From Mycteria americana (Eukaryota > Chordata > Aves > Ciconiiformes > Ciconiidae): a stretch of 64,000 nucleotides of DNA. This document shows positions 15,101 to 27,017 of this stretch, one piece after another. The position numbers and the translations under genes are program-made. Where the stretch lies: positions 137,729,077 to 137,793,076 of the forward strand of contig NC_134365.1 of assembly GCF_035582795.1 (NCBI RefSeq), given 5' to 3'. The notes below the pieces were generated by a model that saw only the letters and a program-made list of their open reading frames with translations, searched no databases and was not told the origin of the DNA. Numbering within the stretch: position 1 is the first letter of the stretch; every line of letters starts with the position of its first letter.

Positions 15101-18100
15101 TTTGTTGGTTTTTTTTAATTAAGTAGTTGGTATTACATTTTCACTGCTCCTTGATTTTGTGTTTGTAGAGCCAGAATGAAGACTGGGGAGGTTTGTCTGA
15201 GGATATCTTATGATTAAGAGCAATCTAAGGCATTAGCCCTTTTGACCCCCATCTAAATGATTGGTAACTACCAAGTTTACCATTTTGGTGGCATGGATTA
15301 AATGGGTGCTATGCAAAGACTGCTGCACGTGTAATTAAGTCCTTGCAAGGGTAAACAGAAAATGGGTGACGGGCTTAACTTTCTGCAACACTTGCATGAT
15401 GGTCTTTGAAGAGTGCTTTGAGTGTTCCCTTTTATTTTCCTTTTTTGTACTAACCGCATCAACTTGAAGTGTCTGACTTCTACTAGCTTTCTTTGGTGTT
15501 GATAATTACGTGGGATAATGCAAGTTAGAGAAATGGATACCAAAACTAATAACTAAACAGATGTTTGGCTTTGTTTACTTACAATCAACCCATGTAAATG
15601 TGTATTTACTGGAAAATGAGCTGTTTACATCTGCTGTGCAAAGAAAATGGGCCCTAAAAAGACTGGGTGCTGCTGAAATTGACTGTCTATCAAGTGCCGG
15701 ATGCTGCATGACAGAACAAAGCTTATTTGCATATATAGTGCATTGCAACATATTTTTGTCCAAAGCATAAGTGGAATACATTGTGGCAGTCCTACTAATA
15801 AAGGTAAGATTTTATTTTACGTAAGGCAAGTTGAAAACACACATGAAAATGATTTGCTGGAGAAAACTTAATTAGTCCGCTGCTTATTTGATATCATGAT
15901 AAACAAGTAGTTCAGTATACAAATTGGCTTTCGTAATGTGGAACTGCAGTAATAGATCTAATTTCATATGCAGCTTTATAAATGTCATGATTTGGTTTCC
16001 AGAAAAAAGAAAATATTATAATAGACAAAAATATTTTGTAACATGTTCAAAATCAAATTCACTGGTGGTGTATGGGTATTTTTACCATTTAAAAGTTACC
16101 TATTTTATGATACAACTGTTGATCTGTGTTGGGGAGTAGCTAATAACCTGCTTGCATATTAGACCTGTAGAATTAGGGCAGTCAAGTGATTTGTTCAAAA
16201 TAGATTATGTCCAAATTCATATAAGAAATTCTAAAACAATGATAAGAAAACCTAAATGCTCAGGCTTTATTTTTTCCACTTTTTTTCCCCCATGTTTATT
16301 GCTTTTTCTCTCCTCTTTGTGATAACAAGTTCATGTATGAAGAGTGTGATTCTCATGGTGAGGTTAGTATTAATAGTGCAACTGTAAACATTTCCTTGTG
16401 ATTAAAACTTATAAAAACTTATGAAAACTTATAAACTTAAAACTTATTAAAACAATATAAAAAGTATTTATATTGTTTGGGACCTATACTAAGCACAGAG
16501 CTTTTACTTTGGAGTCTTAATCTTTTTTGTTGTCTTAGATGGCTACAAAGACCAATTCTGGAACATGCAAGCTCAGGTTTAGAGAATTCTGTGTGACTCC
16601 AGTTTACTTGTCCACAGTATGTCCCTGACAAATTCTATGTATGGACACAGTTTTAGTTGAAGAAATGTGCTTTGTCCCCATTAATTTAAACACAGTGGCA
16701 TTATCAGATGCCTATGGGATGCTTCTTCCTGGCCTGTACTGTTCCCCGGAAGGAGTGAAGGAATAGTCGCTGTGTACAGAGCTTAATTTACACAGTTGTC
16801 GTGACTCCACAGAATATAGAGAAATGGGGATGGCATTTGCTGGGATGAGTGGAGAGGGACAGATAGATGGTTGCACATAATAACAGATGGGGATAGTTTA
16901 CCTGCAGGAAGGAACTGCAGCTTGTATATAGGAATGAAGATCATCTGTGGTAAAGAAAGATCTCCTGAGGTAAAGAAGGTTGTCTTTGGGCAAGGGGAGG
17001 AGTTTGACTCATACAGCTTCTGTGCGTGGATTAACCTGATATTTAACTAATAGATTATACAGCTTCAAATTACTTAATCTGTGTTACTCTTTCAAGCATA
17101 AACAAGCACTAAATGAGTAGAATTTGTTTTTCTTGAGGGCTGTTTCAGAGAGATTTGTTTGTAAACTAGGATGATGAGTTCTACATGTGCTATGTGGCAA
17201 GTGTAATAAGCCACATAATCAGAAGTAGTCTATTCCCTACAGAATTTGGTTAGATTTAAGGTAAGCCTTGTATAATGTGGAAAAACCTAAGTGGTATACA
17301 ACTAGACAGGGTGAAATCTTTTTATTTTACATTCAAGTTCTACTGAATAGAACTTACGCTTTCTATCGAGCAATTTACAGATGGTAAAGTCACAGTCTTG
17401 AGTCAGGGTGCAGTTTCCTCATCACCTAAAACCATGCTGACAGTGACTCTCTTGCTGAGAAGGCCAGATCCATTCCTGCTGCCACCTTTGTGGTGGCACT
17501 TGTGTTGATCCACTTGCCCTGTGATTATGTGGTTCCTAGCTTGTTAGCTAAAATCTGAGAATATGCAGGGGAGCATGAAGGAAGTGCCAGGAGGAGGAAA
17601 GCAGTGGCATTGAAGAGGGAAGTAAAAGGCAGCTGCTTTTGGTGGCAGCCAGGACTTTTGCTAAAGCTAATAGTGTAACTTAAATTATGTCTTATTTTTA
17701 ACAATTCCTAGTGTATCTAAGTGTTTTAAAAAGCCAGTGTTCTCCATGTATCTTGTCTTGACTCGTGTCTGTGGGGAACCCCCAAGTCAGCTAACATAGT
17801 TAGGTAAGTTTTAATTTACGTGTCTCAGGCCAACAGCTGAGGTGCAGCATAAGTCATAGGAGTGTGGCAAGGAGCTTCAGCAGCAGTATTGACTTACAGA
17901 GTTTTCAGTTGTCCTTTCCCTCCCTCTTTCCTCTGTGCCAGAGAAACTATATGACTGTTGTAGAACTGGATTTCAGATCCATTTAAACTGATCCAATTTA
18001 AATTGCTCATTTCTAAAAACATACAGTCAGCAGCTTTTCTCTGTTTATAATGTGGCCCTGCAAACATTTATCCAAACAACTATAAGAAGGCGAAGTGCTG

Positions 18101-21100
18101 CAGGAACAGGAAGGAAGGGGAATGCTTAAATGCCATTGCCATGGAAGCTGAATGATACTGGACGTGACATGGCTTGTTACAGCAGTATATTCTGGTCATC
18201 TCTTCAAAGATAACAGCCCTATGGTTTAAGAAATGGTTCCTTAAGCAAAGGGGAATAAGTGATGCAAGCCTGTAGCTGCAGTGCTGGAAGAGAATGGAAG
18301 AAAACATTAATGAATCCTTATGTGCATAGTTTGGCAAACTGCCAAACATACAGACACTGTAGGATTATCTGATAGAGAACTCAGTGATTTGTAATAACTT
18401 TGGCTCTAGCTTCACAATACAAAGCATTCAGTAGCAGTATTTGCTTAAAGCATTTGTGTTTTTGTGGTGGGGAAGTGGAGCCTCCAGTGGATGCTTAGAA
18501 CCATCCTTACCCTTAAGGAGTAGACTGTCAATTCATAGCTCACTGCGTAGCAACTGATTGGCAGGTATAAAGCACTGCCTCCTGGAGCGATTATCACCTC
18601 TGATCTAGCAGATCAGAATAGCAACTAAGAAGCAGGAAGCACTCGCTATTATCCCGTTACAGTACATGAAGTTTCTTCTGGTATTTTTACTTCTGCTTTT
18701 GAGAGGGAGGCAGGCAGGCCACTGCTGATCTTACGTCATATACTTCTGCTTTGGTCTGTTGAGGTGATGTTTTAGAGCTGCAGTGTGTGCATATGCTAGG
18801 ATGTTTTGCTGAATAACACTTGCATGATGACTGTTGCTGTTTCAGACTAGTTAAGTATTGTGCTGACTAATTTTCACCAATCTTGAAGATTTCTTTTGTT
18901 GTCCTCTGTATAGGAAGCTGCAGAAAAGATCTTGACTTGGAGTTGGCATGGATGTAGGATTGTTCTTTGTTTTTGAAGAGCATCATAGTTAATATTTGTC
19001 CTTGAATATGTTCAAGACCTCATGGGTGTTCTAGGTTCTCTGAGAAAACACTTTGCTCTCCTTTGAAAGTAAAGTAGAATTTTCCCAATAATCATCTAAT
19101 TGGAGTTTCTGAATAGTTAGCTAACCAAAGATTGGGAAACAGATACTCTTCTATTTTGAAATCCCTGAAAAGGCAAGTGAACAGCAATTTCCTAAAGCAG
19201 CCTTTAATTCGAAATATTTCCTAATAAAGATTCAGAAGTAGAGTGTAAAAGTAATTGCTTCTGAAGCATTGCTAAAGAAGTGCTTGTTAAATGTTAATCT
19301 CTACTGTAAGAACTTCATGTTTCTAAACAGAAACCCTCACCCCTTCTCTCTGTTTTCCCTATAGCCTGCTTCTGTGGAAGTGTTCCCAAACTGCTGTGCA
19401 CTCCATGGTCCCGCATCTTGTGTGTTGTTCTAGCTTGGGGTTTCTTTAGATGCTGGGAGCAGAAAAGCCAAGCCTTTATCAAAAGGTAGCAGTTGTAATT
19501 TTTGCCTGCAGTTAACATGGCTTGCCTTCATAGGCTTTGTGCTGGTTTTGATGGGAAAGAAGTTAAAAGAAAAACCAAAGCAAACTTTCCCTGAAAAAGA
19601 AGGTGTGCCAAGTGTTCATGAAGTCTACATCACTGCTGTGTGATGTTGTCAGTAAAATGGCAGCGCTGCAAAACAACTGAACTTGAGTCAGTTTGGTATA
19701 GGCACAAATAATTTCTTGTCTCTCTCTTGCCTGAGGAAATAGACTGTTTTCTTGTCCACTACAGACATAAAATAGCTTAAATTGCAGGAAGAAAATAATT
19801 TCAAAGTAGATGTTAGGCAAATTTTCCAGTGGTGATAATGAAGCATTTAAGCAGATTGCCTGGAGGGCATTAAAAAGTTTCCATCACTGGGTGCCTTTAA
19901 CAGATTAAATATCTCTCAGGAATACTACAGGTATGCTGTTTGGGGGACTGGATTAAATGAATTCCCTTCTAATTTTTGTTTGATTATGATTTTTAATTAG
20001 GTTGGGTCATGACAAAATTGGCTCAGAAAAATGTCAGTTGGGTTGGGCTAGCTAAATAGTTTTGTTGACTCAAATCAACTCTACTATTTTTCTAATTTAA
20101 AAATCTCTAATGATTCAGGCCAAAAATTTTAGGGAGTATTATTAGCTTTTTAAAATGAGTTGTAAACACAGATGTCAGTTTGAAAAAGATGGATTCTAGT
20201 AACTTTAAAATATTGTGGAATTGCAGTGTGCAGCTTGTATTGTAGAGCTATTACTGCTTTGGCAAAACTAGGATCTAAGACCCATGTGTTAAAGTCAGAT
20301 AAACGATTTGCATCCAAGTTTTTAAATAAGCAATGATTTTTCAGAGGTGGTATTTCATATTAGTTTACTATTGTATTGTGCTGTAAGGATACCATTGCCT
20401 CTTCCCTACCTGCTAGATCAACTGTATAAACTCATTAGATCCAGATAGCTAGCTATCTTAAGGACATGCTTCACAGGCTCAGATGTTGTCTGAGGTCTGC
20501 AGAGCCCCACAGAAGGAAGACAAGGCAGTCTAGATACTGATTGTAGAAGTTGACATCTGTCCTTTCCCCCAATTTGTCTTTTCTGGTATTCAGACCAGCA
20601 GGCTAACTGCTCTGGAGACAATGTAGCAGGGAACACAGTAAAAAATTTAAGAAATCATAGTTGGAGCTTGTGACATACTGTAGTTCTGTGATGGCAAATA
20701 ATTTGTCAAAACTTTATTTTTCCTTTCTATTGTTCGTCAGGCCGCCCACAGTGCCAGACCCTCTGTGTGTGATGGTCTCTGATGTCCTCAGTGGGGTACA
20801 GAGGTCTCACTGAGACTGCAGTGTTTTCCATCTCACAATATTGCTGTGTTATCGCTTCATATCTCAGTTACTGTTGTCTTCCATTTAATCTTTTAGGTTC
20901 ACCTCTACAATGTCAGTTTATTGCTAGTCTAGCTGCAGGTGGTGTTTACATGTTCTGTAGGCTAAAAAGCTGCCAGGAGCGAAATAACCACTTTCTTCCT
21001 ATTGTTATCTGACAATCTATCTTCCTTTATCAGTAGATAATAAGTTTCTGTCAAGATGAGACACTAATCCCATAACAGTAATTTGAGTCAATCATCCAAT

Positions 21101-24100
21101 TTTGTGTACCAGGATTTTCGCATCAAAGCCAGTTAATTCGTCAAGTTATAAACCATTGAAAATATGAACAGGGCGGGGAATACCCCGGGGTGTGTGGGAG
21201 AGTAGAAGTTTGGAAAGTACTGAAAGGTGACAAGTAGATAAATGTGAAATGAACACTTCCATGTCCTTATTTGGTGATACCAGTTGTGTAAAAGGGAACA
21301 TGGTCAGCGCTTCCAGGCCAGAGTATGCTAAAGAATGTGTGCAGCCTGGGATAATCTTTGAATACAACCACAATGAATGGTAATCAACCTCATAAGAGTG
21401 CTAGAAAATGGGCTGCTCTCATTTTTCTTTCTGTCCAGAGAGCTATTGTAAAATTAAGGAGAAATCTGTTATGAGATTTGACAGGCATTTCAGTGAAGAC
21501 ACCAACTTTGATGGGTCCAGGTTTCCAAGGGTGGAACACTGGAAGACATGAGGGTTTTTTTTTCCAAGGACGAGGAGAATCACAGTCACATGTGTGCATA
21601 TATGTTCCAGGTAAAAACTGAAAATATGAAACCATAAAAATTGGGCATTTGAGTTTGTTACAATATGCCTGTTTTTCAGTTGTCTTCATGAGCCTATATC
21701 ATGCCAGCAGTGTTAAGTAAAGTGGTAGTTTTCAGTAAGTACCTCTCTGGGAATTTTTTGTCTGTGGAGGCTCCAGCAGTTCTAGAGTTAATATTTTCTC
21801 TTTAGTCAAAGCTTCTACTCCTTGGGGGCTAGTACTGTATACCATCATCATGTAGTTCCTTTTCCAGTTAGGAATATGCCTCAGCATTTTTTTTTCAGTG
21901 TAGGCCGATGCTTGGCTTAAGCAGTAAGAGAGGTTTTAAGAGTTAAAATTCACATTTGTAATGCTCTATTATATACCAAATTCTTTTGAGCTCTACCAAA
22001 AATCACAGCAGACTTCATACAACTTAGTTGCAACTATCACCGAGGTATAAGTGCTACTGTTTTGAGAACTATTGCATTTGTAGTTGGCTTGTTCAGAATA
22101 GTTTTAACTGCTATGGAATAATGTTCAGATTACTGATACTGAAAAGCAATATAAATCCTGTAAAGTTTCTAGGATATTTTTGTTGTGCTTTTTTTGTAAT
22201 TGGAGATTAGAATTTAAAAATATACAGGCTTGAACATGTGAATAAACTGAGATGGCACAGAGGAAATTGTTAGGTTTAGAAGTCATGGGAACTTTCTCAG
22301 TTCTGTTGTAAGACTTCTATAATTTTGTAAGACTTCTGTAATTTTAGTATGATTTATACTAAAATAGATTGAAGATTTTTAATTGGTACATCATGAAAGA
22401 TGGTAACTGATAGGCAGAGTTGTGTTTTATGCTTCCCCCCATCCTGAAGGTGTGTAATGGGCATATGTGGGGCAGATATTCCTAAATTGCTATTACTCCA
22501 TTAAAAATGTCCTCATCTGTCTTCAGGGCATTGATTTTAATACAAGAAATTGAGTATTGCTTGCTAAGTCATCTTTCAACAAATTGTATACTAACGTTCA
22601 TGCTAGTAATATGAGAGTATTAAGTTCAGTGGCATAATTGAAAAGCAAAAAAACCTTTGCCTTCTGTGAGAGGTGTCTCGGATACCTACCATTTTTTAAA
22701 CAGGCACTCTTTGATAGAAAGATCATTTTTGTCACAAGTAATGCCACTGCTGTACTACCCTGGCACAGTGCTGCTCACAACTGTGTTCTAGAGGCCTGTT
22801 ACCAGTGTGTGTTTATCAGAGCAGATACAGTAGGTCATGTCAAAATTTCACTTAGCCCAGTGCCCTGTCTCTGACAGTAGCCAATAGTCGATGTCTACCA
22901 AAGAGGCTAGAATGGAGCAAATATATAGGGTGGTCTATCTCTGGAAGTGTATCTCAGCTTCAAACAGTTTTGGCTGAGAAGAAACTGAGTTTACATAATA
23001 CAGTAATTATGATGTGAAGTTGTCCTGTATGTTGTTGGACCCAGCATGCAATGGGGGGCGGGGTGGGTAAAACAATGGTTCTCCCTGCCCTCTCCCCCTG
23101 GGAGGTCTAGAGTAGTCAAAAATACAATATTGTATTTCTGTATCAAATGTCCTTTTCATGTCAGAGATACAATAGTGAGATAATCTTTTTGTTTTATTGC
23201 GTATCTGTCCACCTTTCTATTATGTATAAGAATATGTACATTTCTTTTGTAGCCACGTCATGAATACTTTAATGTCCCAGTGTACTAAATGGCTTCATTC
23301 ATCATGCATGCAGAATTTCAGAGGAGATAGACCTGTGACTTACTCATGGCAGAACATTACCATCAGCTTGGTGAATCCAGTCATCTTGAATCTAATAGAA
23401 TACCACAACCATTCTCTGCTGTTGTACTTTCCTCTTCCCCCTCTGTTTTACAGTGTTGTCGCTTCACATGTCTCATTTCAACAAAACTTGTGCTTGTTGG
23501 CATATGGTTTAACTTTTTTATTGTGTGTAAGCTTGAAGTCTTATGCTTAAAAGTTCTGTAGAATTTTCTGAGCTAAACATCTATATACTGCAACACCTAT
23601 ACTGTAACATTACTTGACCTGTGTTTATCTTCCAAATAAGTTGTGGTGGTATTTAAACATACACTTAAAACCTGTAGATGAAGTTAGTATTTACAGAGAA
23701 ACTAGTGAAGGAGTAGTAGTATGTGAAATGTGTATATACACACAAGTGTTAAATGATGTTACACACAATTCTGTACAGACCTTGCATCTTAATTAAAGAT
23801 GCACATACCAGTATCCTTTTCTGAGACTGGCACAATAATGTGACTTACCTGATAAAGAGGAGGAAGGCAGAATTGATTAGGGCAAAGAGAATGACTTATG
23901 TAAATCTGAAGTTAGAGCACTTGTATTTAAATGTTCAAAACACTCTTGTGAGTAGTTGAACAATTGCTGCTACTGAAGGAGAGAACAAGTTCATTGTTTT
24001 ACAAATGGTTAGGGTTGGAAAGAGGGTTTTTTAAAGTCTATTAACAGCATACTTGAAATACTTCTCCTTGAACTGGCATTTCCAGTGTTAAGTGCAGACT

Positions 24101-27017
24101 ACATTGTATACCAGAGAACTGCCACGAGGATGAATATGATAAGTACCTTTCAATTAAAAAGAGTGGGCAGAGTGAGAGGCCATGTATTGCATCCTCTGTT
24201 TGCCTAGTAGAAGAGAATACTTTGTAACCTAAAACCAATGCTCTTTTTGAAAATTGTTTAAATGTAATTAGCAAGGAGGTGGTTACTGAGCTTAACCACA
24301 AACAGCTAGTTCCACGTATTATATGTGGTAATGCACTACCTTTCAAATGTTAAACTGACCTAAAAATGGGAGATTTGGGGGATTAGACAAAAGATTTTGA
24401 TTGGACTTGCAGCATTCTGAAATCTTAGAAAACAAGATCATAGGAGTGGTTTTCCATTTCCAAGTTTGCCTTTTTTCTGTAAGACATTAACAATGTGTTT
24501 GAATGTCTGGTTAACACTGCTTTAGCCTGCATTATTTCATGCCTGTTGGCTTAAAATGCTGTGCATTGAGCTGTAATGAGATGCTGTTTTTCTTGTTATC
24601 TGTATACAGCTGCTTGCTTCTAAATTACTAGGTAATAAATTAGCTTACCTGGCATGTTTGAAATAAAGTATTGCATGCACTTTTGTCTCATGTGAATGAC
24701 TTTTTTTCCTCATCTGTGTTCTGATATATTTCAAATTTGCATTGTTTGCCTTGGGTGATTCTGAGCTGCAGGTAGTGTATAATACTGCAGAATGTTTTCC
24801 ATAACAATCGGATAAAATGTTTGACACTTGCTAAAACAAATAATGTGAACAAAACATAATATAATTCATTCTATTTGTTTCTTAAAAGTCATAATTGATG
24901 AAATTATTCCTCTAGCAAAACACATGAGCCTTTAGGTGTTCCTTTTGAGGTTATATTGTTGATGTGCACACAAGAAGGCATGTCTGCCTCAAGGTTACTG
25001 CTGTAGTATTAAAAAATTAAAGTCTTACTGAGTTTTACTGGTAAGGTATCTGAGGACAAGTAGCCAATATCCTTGAAATGCATTGCTTTAAATTCATTAT
25101 TAGCCAATGACCTTGATTTACTTCCAGAATTTTAATCTTTATTTAAGTATATGCCTGTTGAAAATTACCTACAACTTTGAAGTGGCAGTGGAGACAATAC
25201 TGAACTGCTCTAAGGATAGTAGCAGCAGTGCGCTGTATTTCTTCATAGCTATTGAGTAACTTTTTTTTCAGGTAATTTAGTAAATAACCTGTTTCACCAC
25301 TGAGTAACTGTAAGTGTCCGCTGCTGTCTAATCAATTTAAAACAGTGAAAAGTAGTTTTATTGCAAATATTTTCAAGACCCTGAAATGCTTGAGAAGTTA
25401 TGTTGTGTTAGAATACTCTGTTTGAGTTCTCTTGCTATAGTTAAGAATGTAGGATTTTTTTTGAGTAAAATGCTTTAAGTTTGTGGGTAGGGGAGACACA
25501 TGTCCTCTAAAATGAATGCAACGAAGTAATCTGGGAATATAATACGACAGGCTGTATTAAAAATGCTACATAGCCTTTTCTTCAATCAGTGTCTCCTTCT
25601 GGGGGGATTTGTGTTAAAATACAGATGTAAATCTTTAATCCTGCCATCCTGTCTGGCTTTATCAAGGTCACTGCAGTTCTAAGAATATTTAAATATTGTA
25701 TCAGTGAGAAAAAAACCCACTATATCTTTAGTACACCAAGTATCTTGTTTCTAGTTTTAACTTGCCCTTTTCTTACCATCTCGAAGTGCTCAGAGGGGGT
25801 CTGTTGCAAGCACTGACTGACTTTTGAATGAAGTTGCCTTTAAAATACCATAGCTTGTTCCTTCAATACTAAATCACCTTATACATGAACTGAATGAGGA
25901 TTATAAACTTGATCATTTTGTGCTACATAGTCAAGGCTGATAGACACAACGTTCTGGTGTTATTTGCAAGATTTAAGGTGCTTAATTTTGTATTTTACTG
26001 ACAATTTTTTTATAAATATTTAGAAAGCAGTTGAAAAATAATTTGTTTGCTGCCTTAACTATTATCTGCCTTTTTTTCTGCTTCATGCTGTGTCTTGTTT
26101 TAGGATGCTAAAGTAAGTTTACTCATACTCTGGATGCTAAAACTGTTTATGTTTCCATAAGGATGCAGTATCCCTTTTAATTTACTATGATATTGTTAAT
26201 AATTATGGAAAAGGACAGCCTAATGTTTCTAATTAAATTACTGTTTCTTTTCAGATGCTATAGGAATAATGAATACAGAACTGATGATAACCCTTTGGAA
26301 TTTTGTATTAAATAACTTGCTCTGAATCTAAACAAAGCCTTTTAAGATTAGAATTAACCTAAAACTTGATGCCTGGTGTGGAATAATTCAATTCCAATCC
26401 TGGCAATTCCTCCACTTCTGTAGGGGTCAGTTTATTAAGACCAGGTATACCAAAGGTGCCTTGACCTGCTTTTATGAACTAAGCATGGGACCGGTGTAAA
26501 AAATCTAGACTCTTTATAAAAGAGCTTAAGGGATACTGTATCTTAGTTGCATCAGTCATTTCAGTCATCCATTTATTCATTCTTCCCTAACAGATTTTTG
26601 AGACCCATGAAACAATTCACCACAAAAATCACTGACTCCATTGCAAGATGCTTCCCCCTCCCTCCCCAATTCATCTCTCTGTTACTGGGTTGTGATTTTG
26701 TTCCCTGCTGGTACATCTGAATTGCTTTATTTTTATTATGCTTAAGGGCAATAAAATCTACCAGCTATTCCTGTGAACCATGACAATCTAATTAAGAGCT
26801 CTTTGAAAAGTGCAGCTAATACCATGTTTGCAAACTGCAGTACTTTTATATTTTCATGTCTCTCAGCTTTTCTTTTTTAATTAAGCATCTTTCATACTAA
26901 CTCCTGTATGGTGCTGTTCAATAGAAGCACGGGGTCCATTTACCACTGTCTCAAATTTTCCCTCCATAGGAAGCAGAGACCCCACGTAGTGTACTTGAAG
27001 AAATTGGATTGACATAA
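4860..27017 (+). CDS. AP1S2: AP-1 complex subunit sigma-2, partial (3' coding exons)
   Basis: Spliced CDS: 4860-4968, 5904-6041, optional 26104-26112, 26970-27017. The small sigma subunit of the heterotetrameric AP-1 clathrin adaptor forms, with gamma, the part of the core that binds acidic dileucine sorting signals at the trans-Golgi and endosomes. The exons join in frame to give residues 61-157 of a protein whose usual length is 157, covering the second half of the longin-like sigma fold. Visible landmarks are YASLYFC at the exon 3 start, [42 protein letters not shown], and the C-terminus ending EIGLT then TAA. The ending [13 protein letters not shown] fits sigma-1B (AP1S2); the sigma-1A paralogue has a different tail, as I recall. 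The first two exons, including the start codon, lie left of the window. Transcription is convergent with ZRSR2. The frame is intact throughout. Confidence 0.96.
4969..5903 (+). other. AP1S2: AP1S2 intron 3
   Basis: 935-bp phase-0 intron, GTGAGT to TTTTTAG. It holds short T and GTT tracts near 5709-5760 and nothing else I recognise. Confidence 0.9.
5904..6041 (+). CDS. AP1S2: AP1S2 coding exon 4
   Basis: 138 nt, exactly 46 codons, from VCELDIIF to IEQADLLQE, with acceptor TTTTTAG and donor GTAAGC. Because both ends are phase 0, it can join either the microexon at 26104 or the terminal exon at 26970 without a frame change. Confidence 0.97.
10473..10950 (+). mobile_element. CR1 LINE fragment, 5'-truncated
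   Basis: Sense-orientation 3' end of a CR1 non-LTR retrotransposon in AP1S2 intron 4. A reading frame across it reads [18 protein letters not shown], then [21 protein letters not shown], and finally [15 protein letters not shown], which is the conserved C-terminal end of CR1 ORF2. It is followed by the short 3' UTR with the CAACCTAAACGATTCTGTGAT-type tail and the ATTCTATGAT repeat. The polymerase domain is missing, so the copy is dead. The left edge is approximate. Confidence 0.93.
12147..12177. repeat. TA dinucleotide microsatellite
   Basis: About 15 uninterrupted TA units inside AP1S2 intron 4. Likely length-variable between individuals. Confidence 0.95.
12290..12415. repeat. AT-rich imperfect tandem repeat
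   Basis: Cluster of TATAAATT-like units in which the phrase TTATAAATTCCACA occurs two to three times with TTATATTATA spacers between copies. It looks like a local slippage or duplication product rather than a dispersed element. Confidence 0.7.
16401..16452. repeat. short AAAACTTAT direct repeat
   Basis: Four to five degenerate copies of an AAAACTTAT unit in a row, intronic. No function suggested. Confidence 0.75.
19850..19996 (+). mobile_element. old CR1-like 3'-end relic
   Basis: Reads like the 3' end of an older CR1 subfamily: GCCTGGAGGGCATTAAAAAG, then TTTCCATCACTGGGTGCCTT, TAACAGATTAAATATCTCTC, GGGGGACTGGATTAAATGAA and TTCCCTTCTAA, closing with GATTATGATT. The order matches the usual CR1 3' terminus (as I remember it) with many substitutions and small deletions. 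Confidence 0.72.
22825..22965 (-). mobile_element. old CR1-like relic, reverse orientation
   Basis: TTAGCCCAGTGCCCTGTCTC followed by TGACAGTAGCCAATAG, and further right TATCTCTGGAAGTGTA, resembles the reverse complement of an older sauropsid CR1 3' region (the 'tagcccagtatcctgtctc...gacagtggccaa' phrase). Strongly diverged, so only the family is suggested. Confidence 0.6.
26104..26112 (+). CDS. AP1S2: AP1S2 9-nt alternative microexon
   Basis: GATGCTAAA (Asp-Ala-Lys) flanked by a long pyrimidine tract with TTTTAG on the left and a consensus GTAAGT donor on the right. It is phase 0 on both sides, so inclusion turns LLQE-EAETP into LLQE-DAK-EAETP (160 aa against 157). I recall a 160-residue isoform of this kind in mammals. 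Confidence 0.8.
26113..26969 (+). other. AP1S2: AP1S2 last intron, with a possible alternative terminal exon
   Basis: 857 bp from GTAAGT to CCATAG. Inside it is a second strong acceptor, TTTCTTTTCAG ending at 26254, followed in phase 0 by ATG CTA TAG and an ATTAAA at 26307-26312. This could be a short alternative last exon giving a Met-Leu tail. Confidence 0.6.
26970..27017 (+). CDS. AP1S2: AP1S2 terminal coding exon
   Basis: Acceptor CCATAG, then 15 codons [15 protein letters not shown] and TAA at 27015-27017. This is the canonical sigma-1B C-terminus. Confidence 0.97.
   Translation, partial: EAETPRSVLEEIGLT

Larger units (their letters stand above)
6042..26103 (+). other. AP1S2: AP1S2 intron 4 (20 kb)
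   Basis: Long AT-rich intron. Recognisable contents are a CR1 3' fragment at 10473-10950, a TA microsatellite at 12147-12177, an AT-rich repeat cluster at about 12290-12415, an AAACTTAT-type direct repeat at 16401-16452, and old CR1 relics at about 19850-19996 and 22825-22965. The remaining sequence has only short chance reading frames. Confidence 0.85.
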
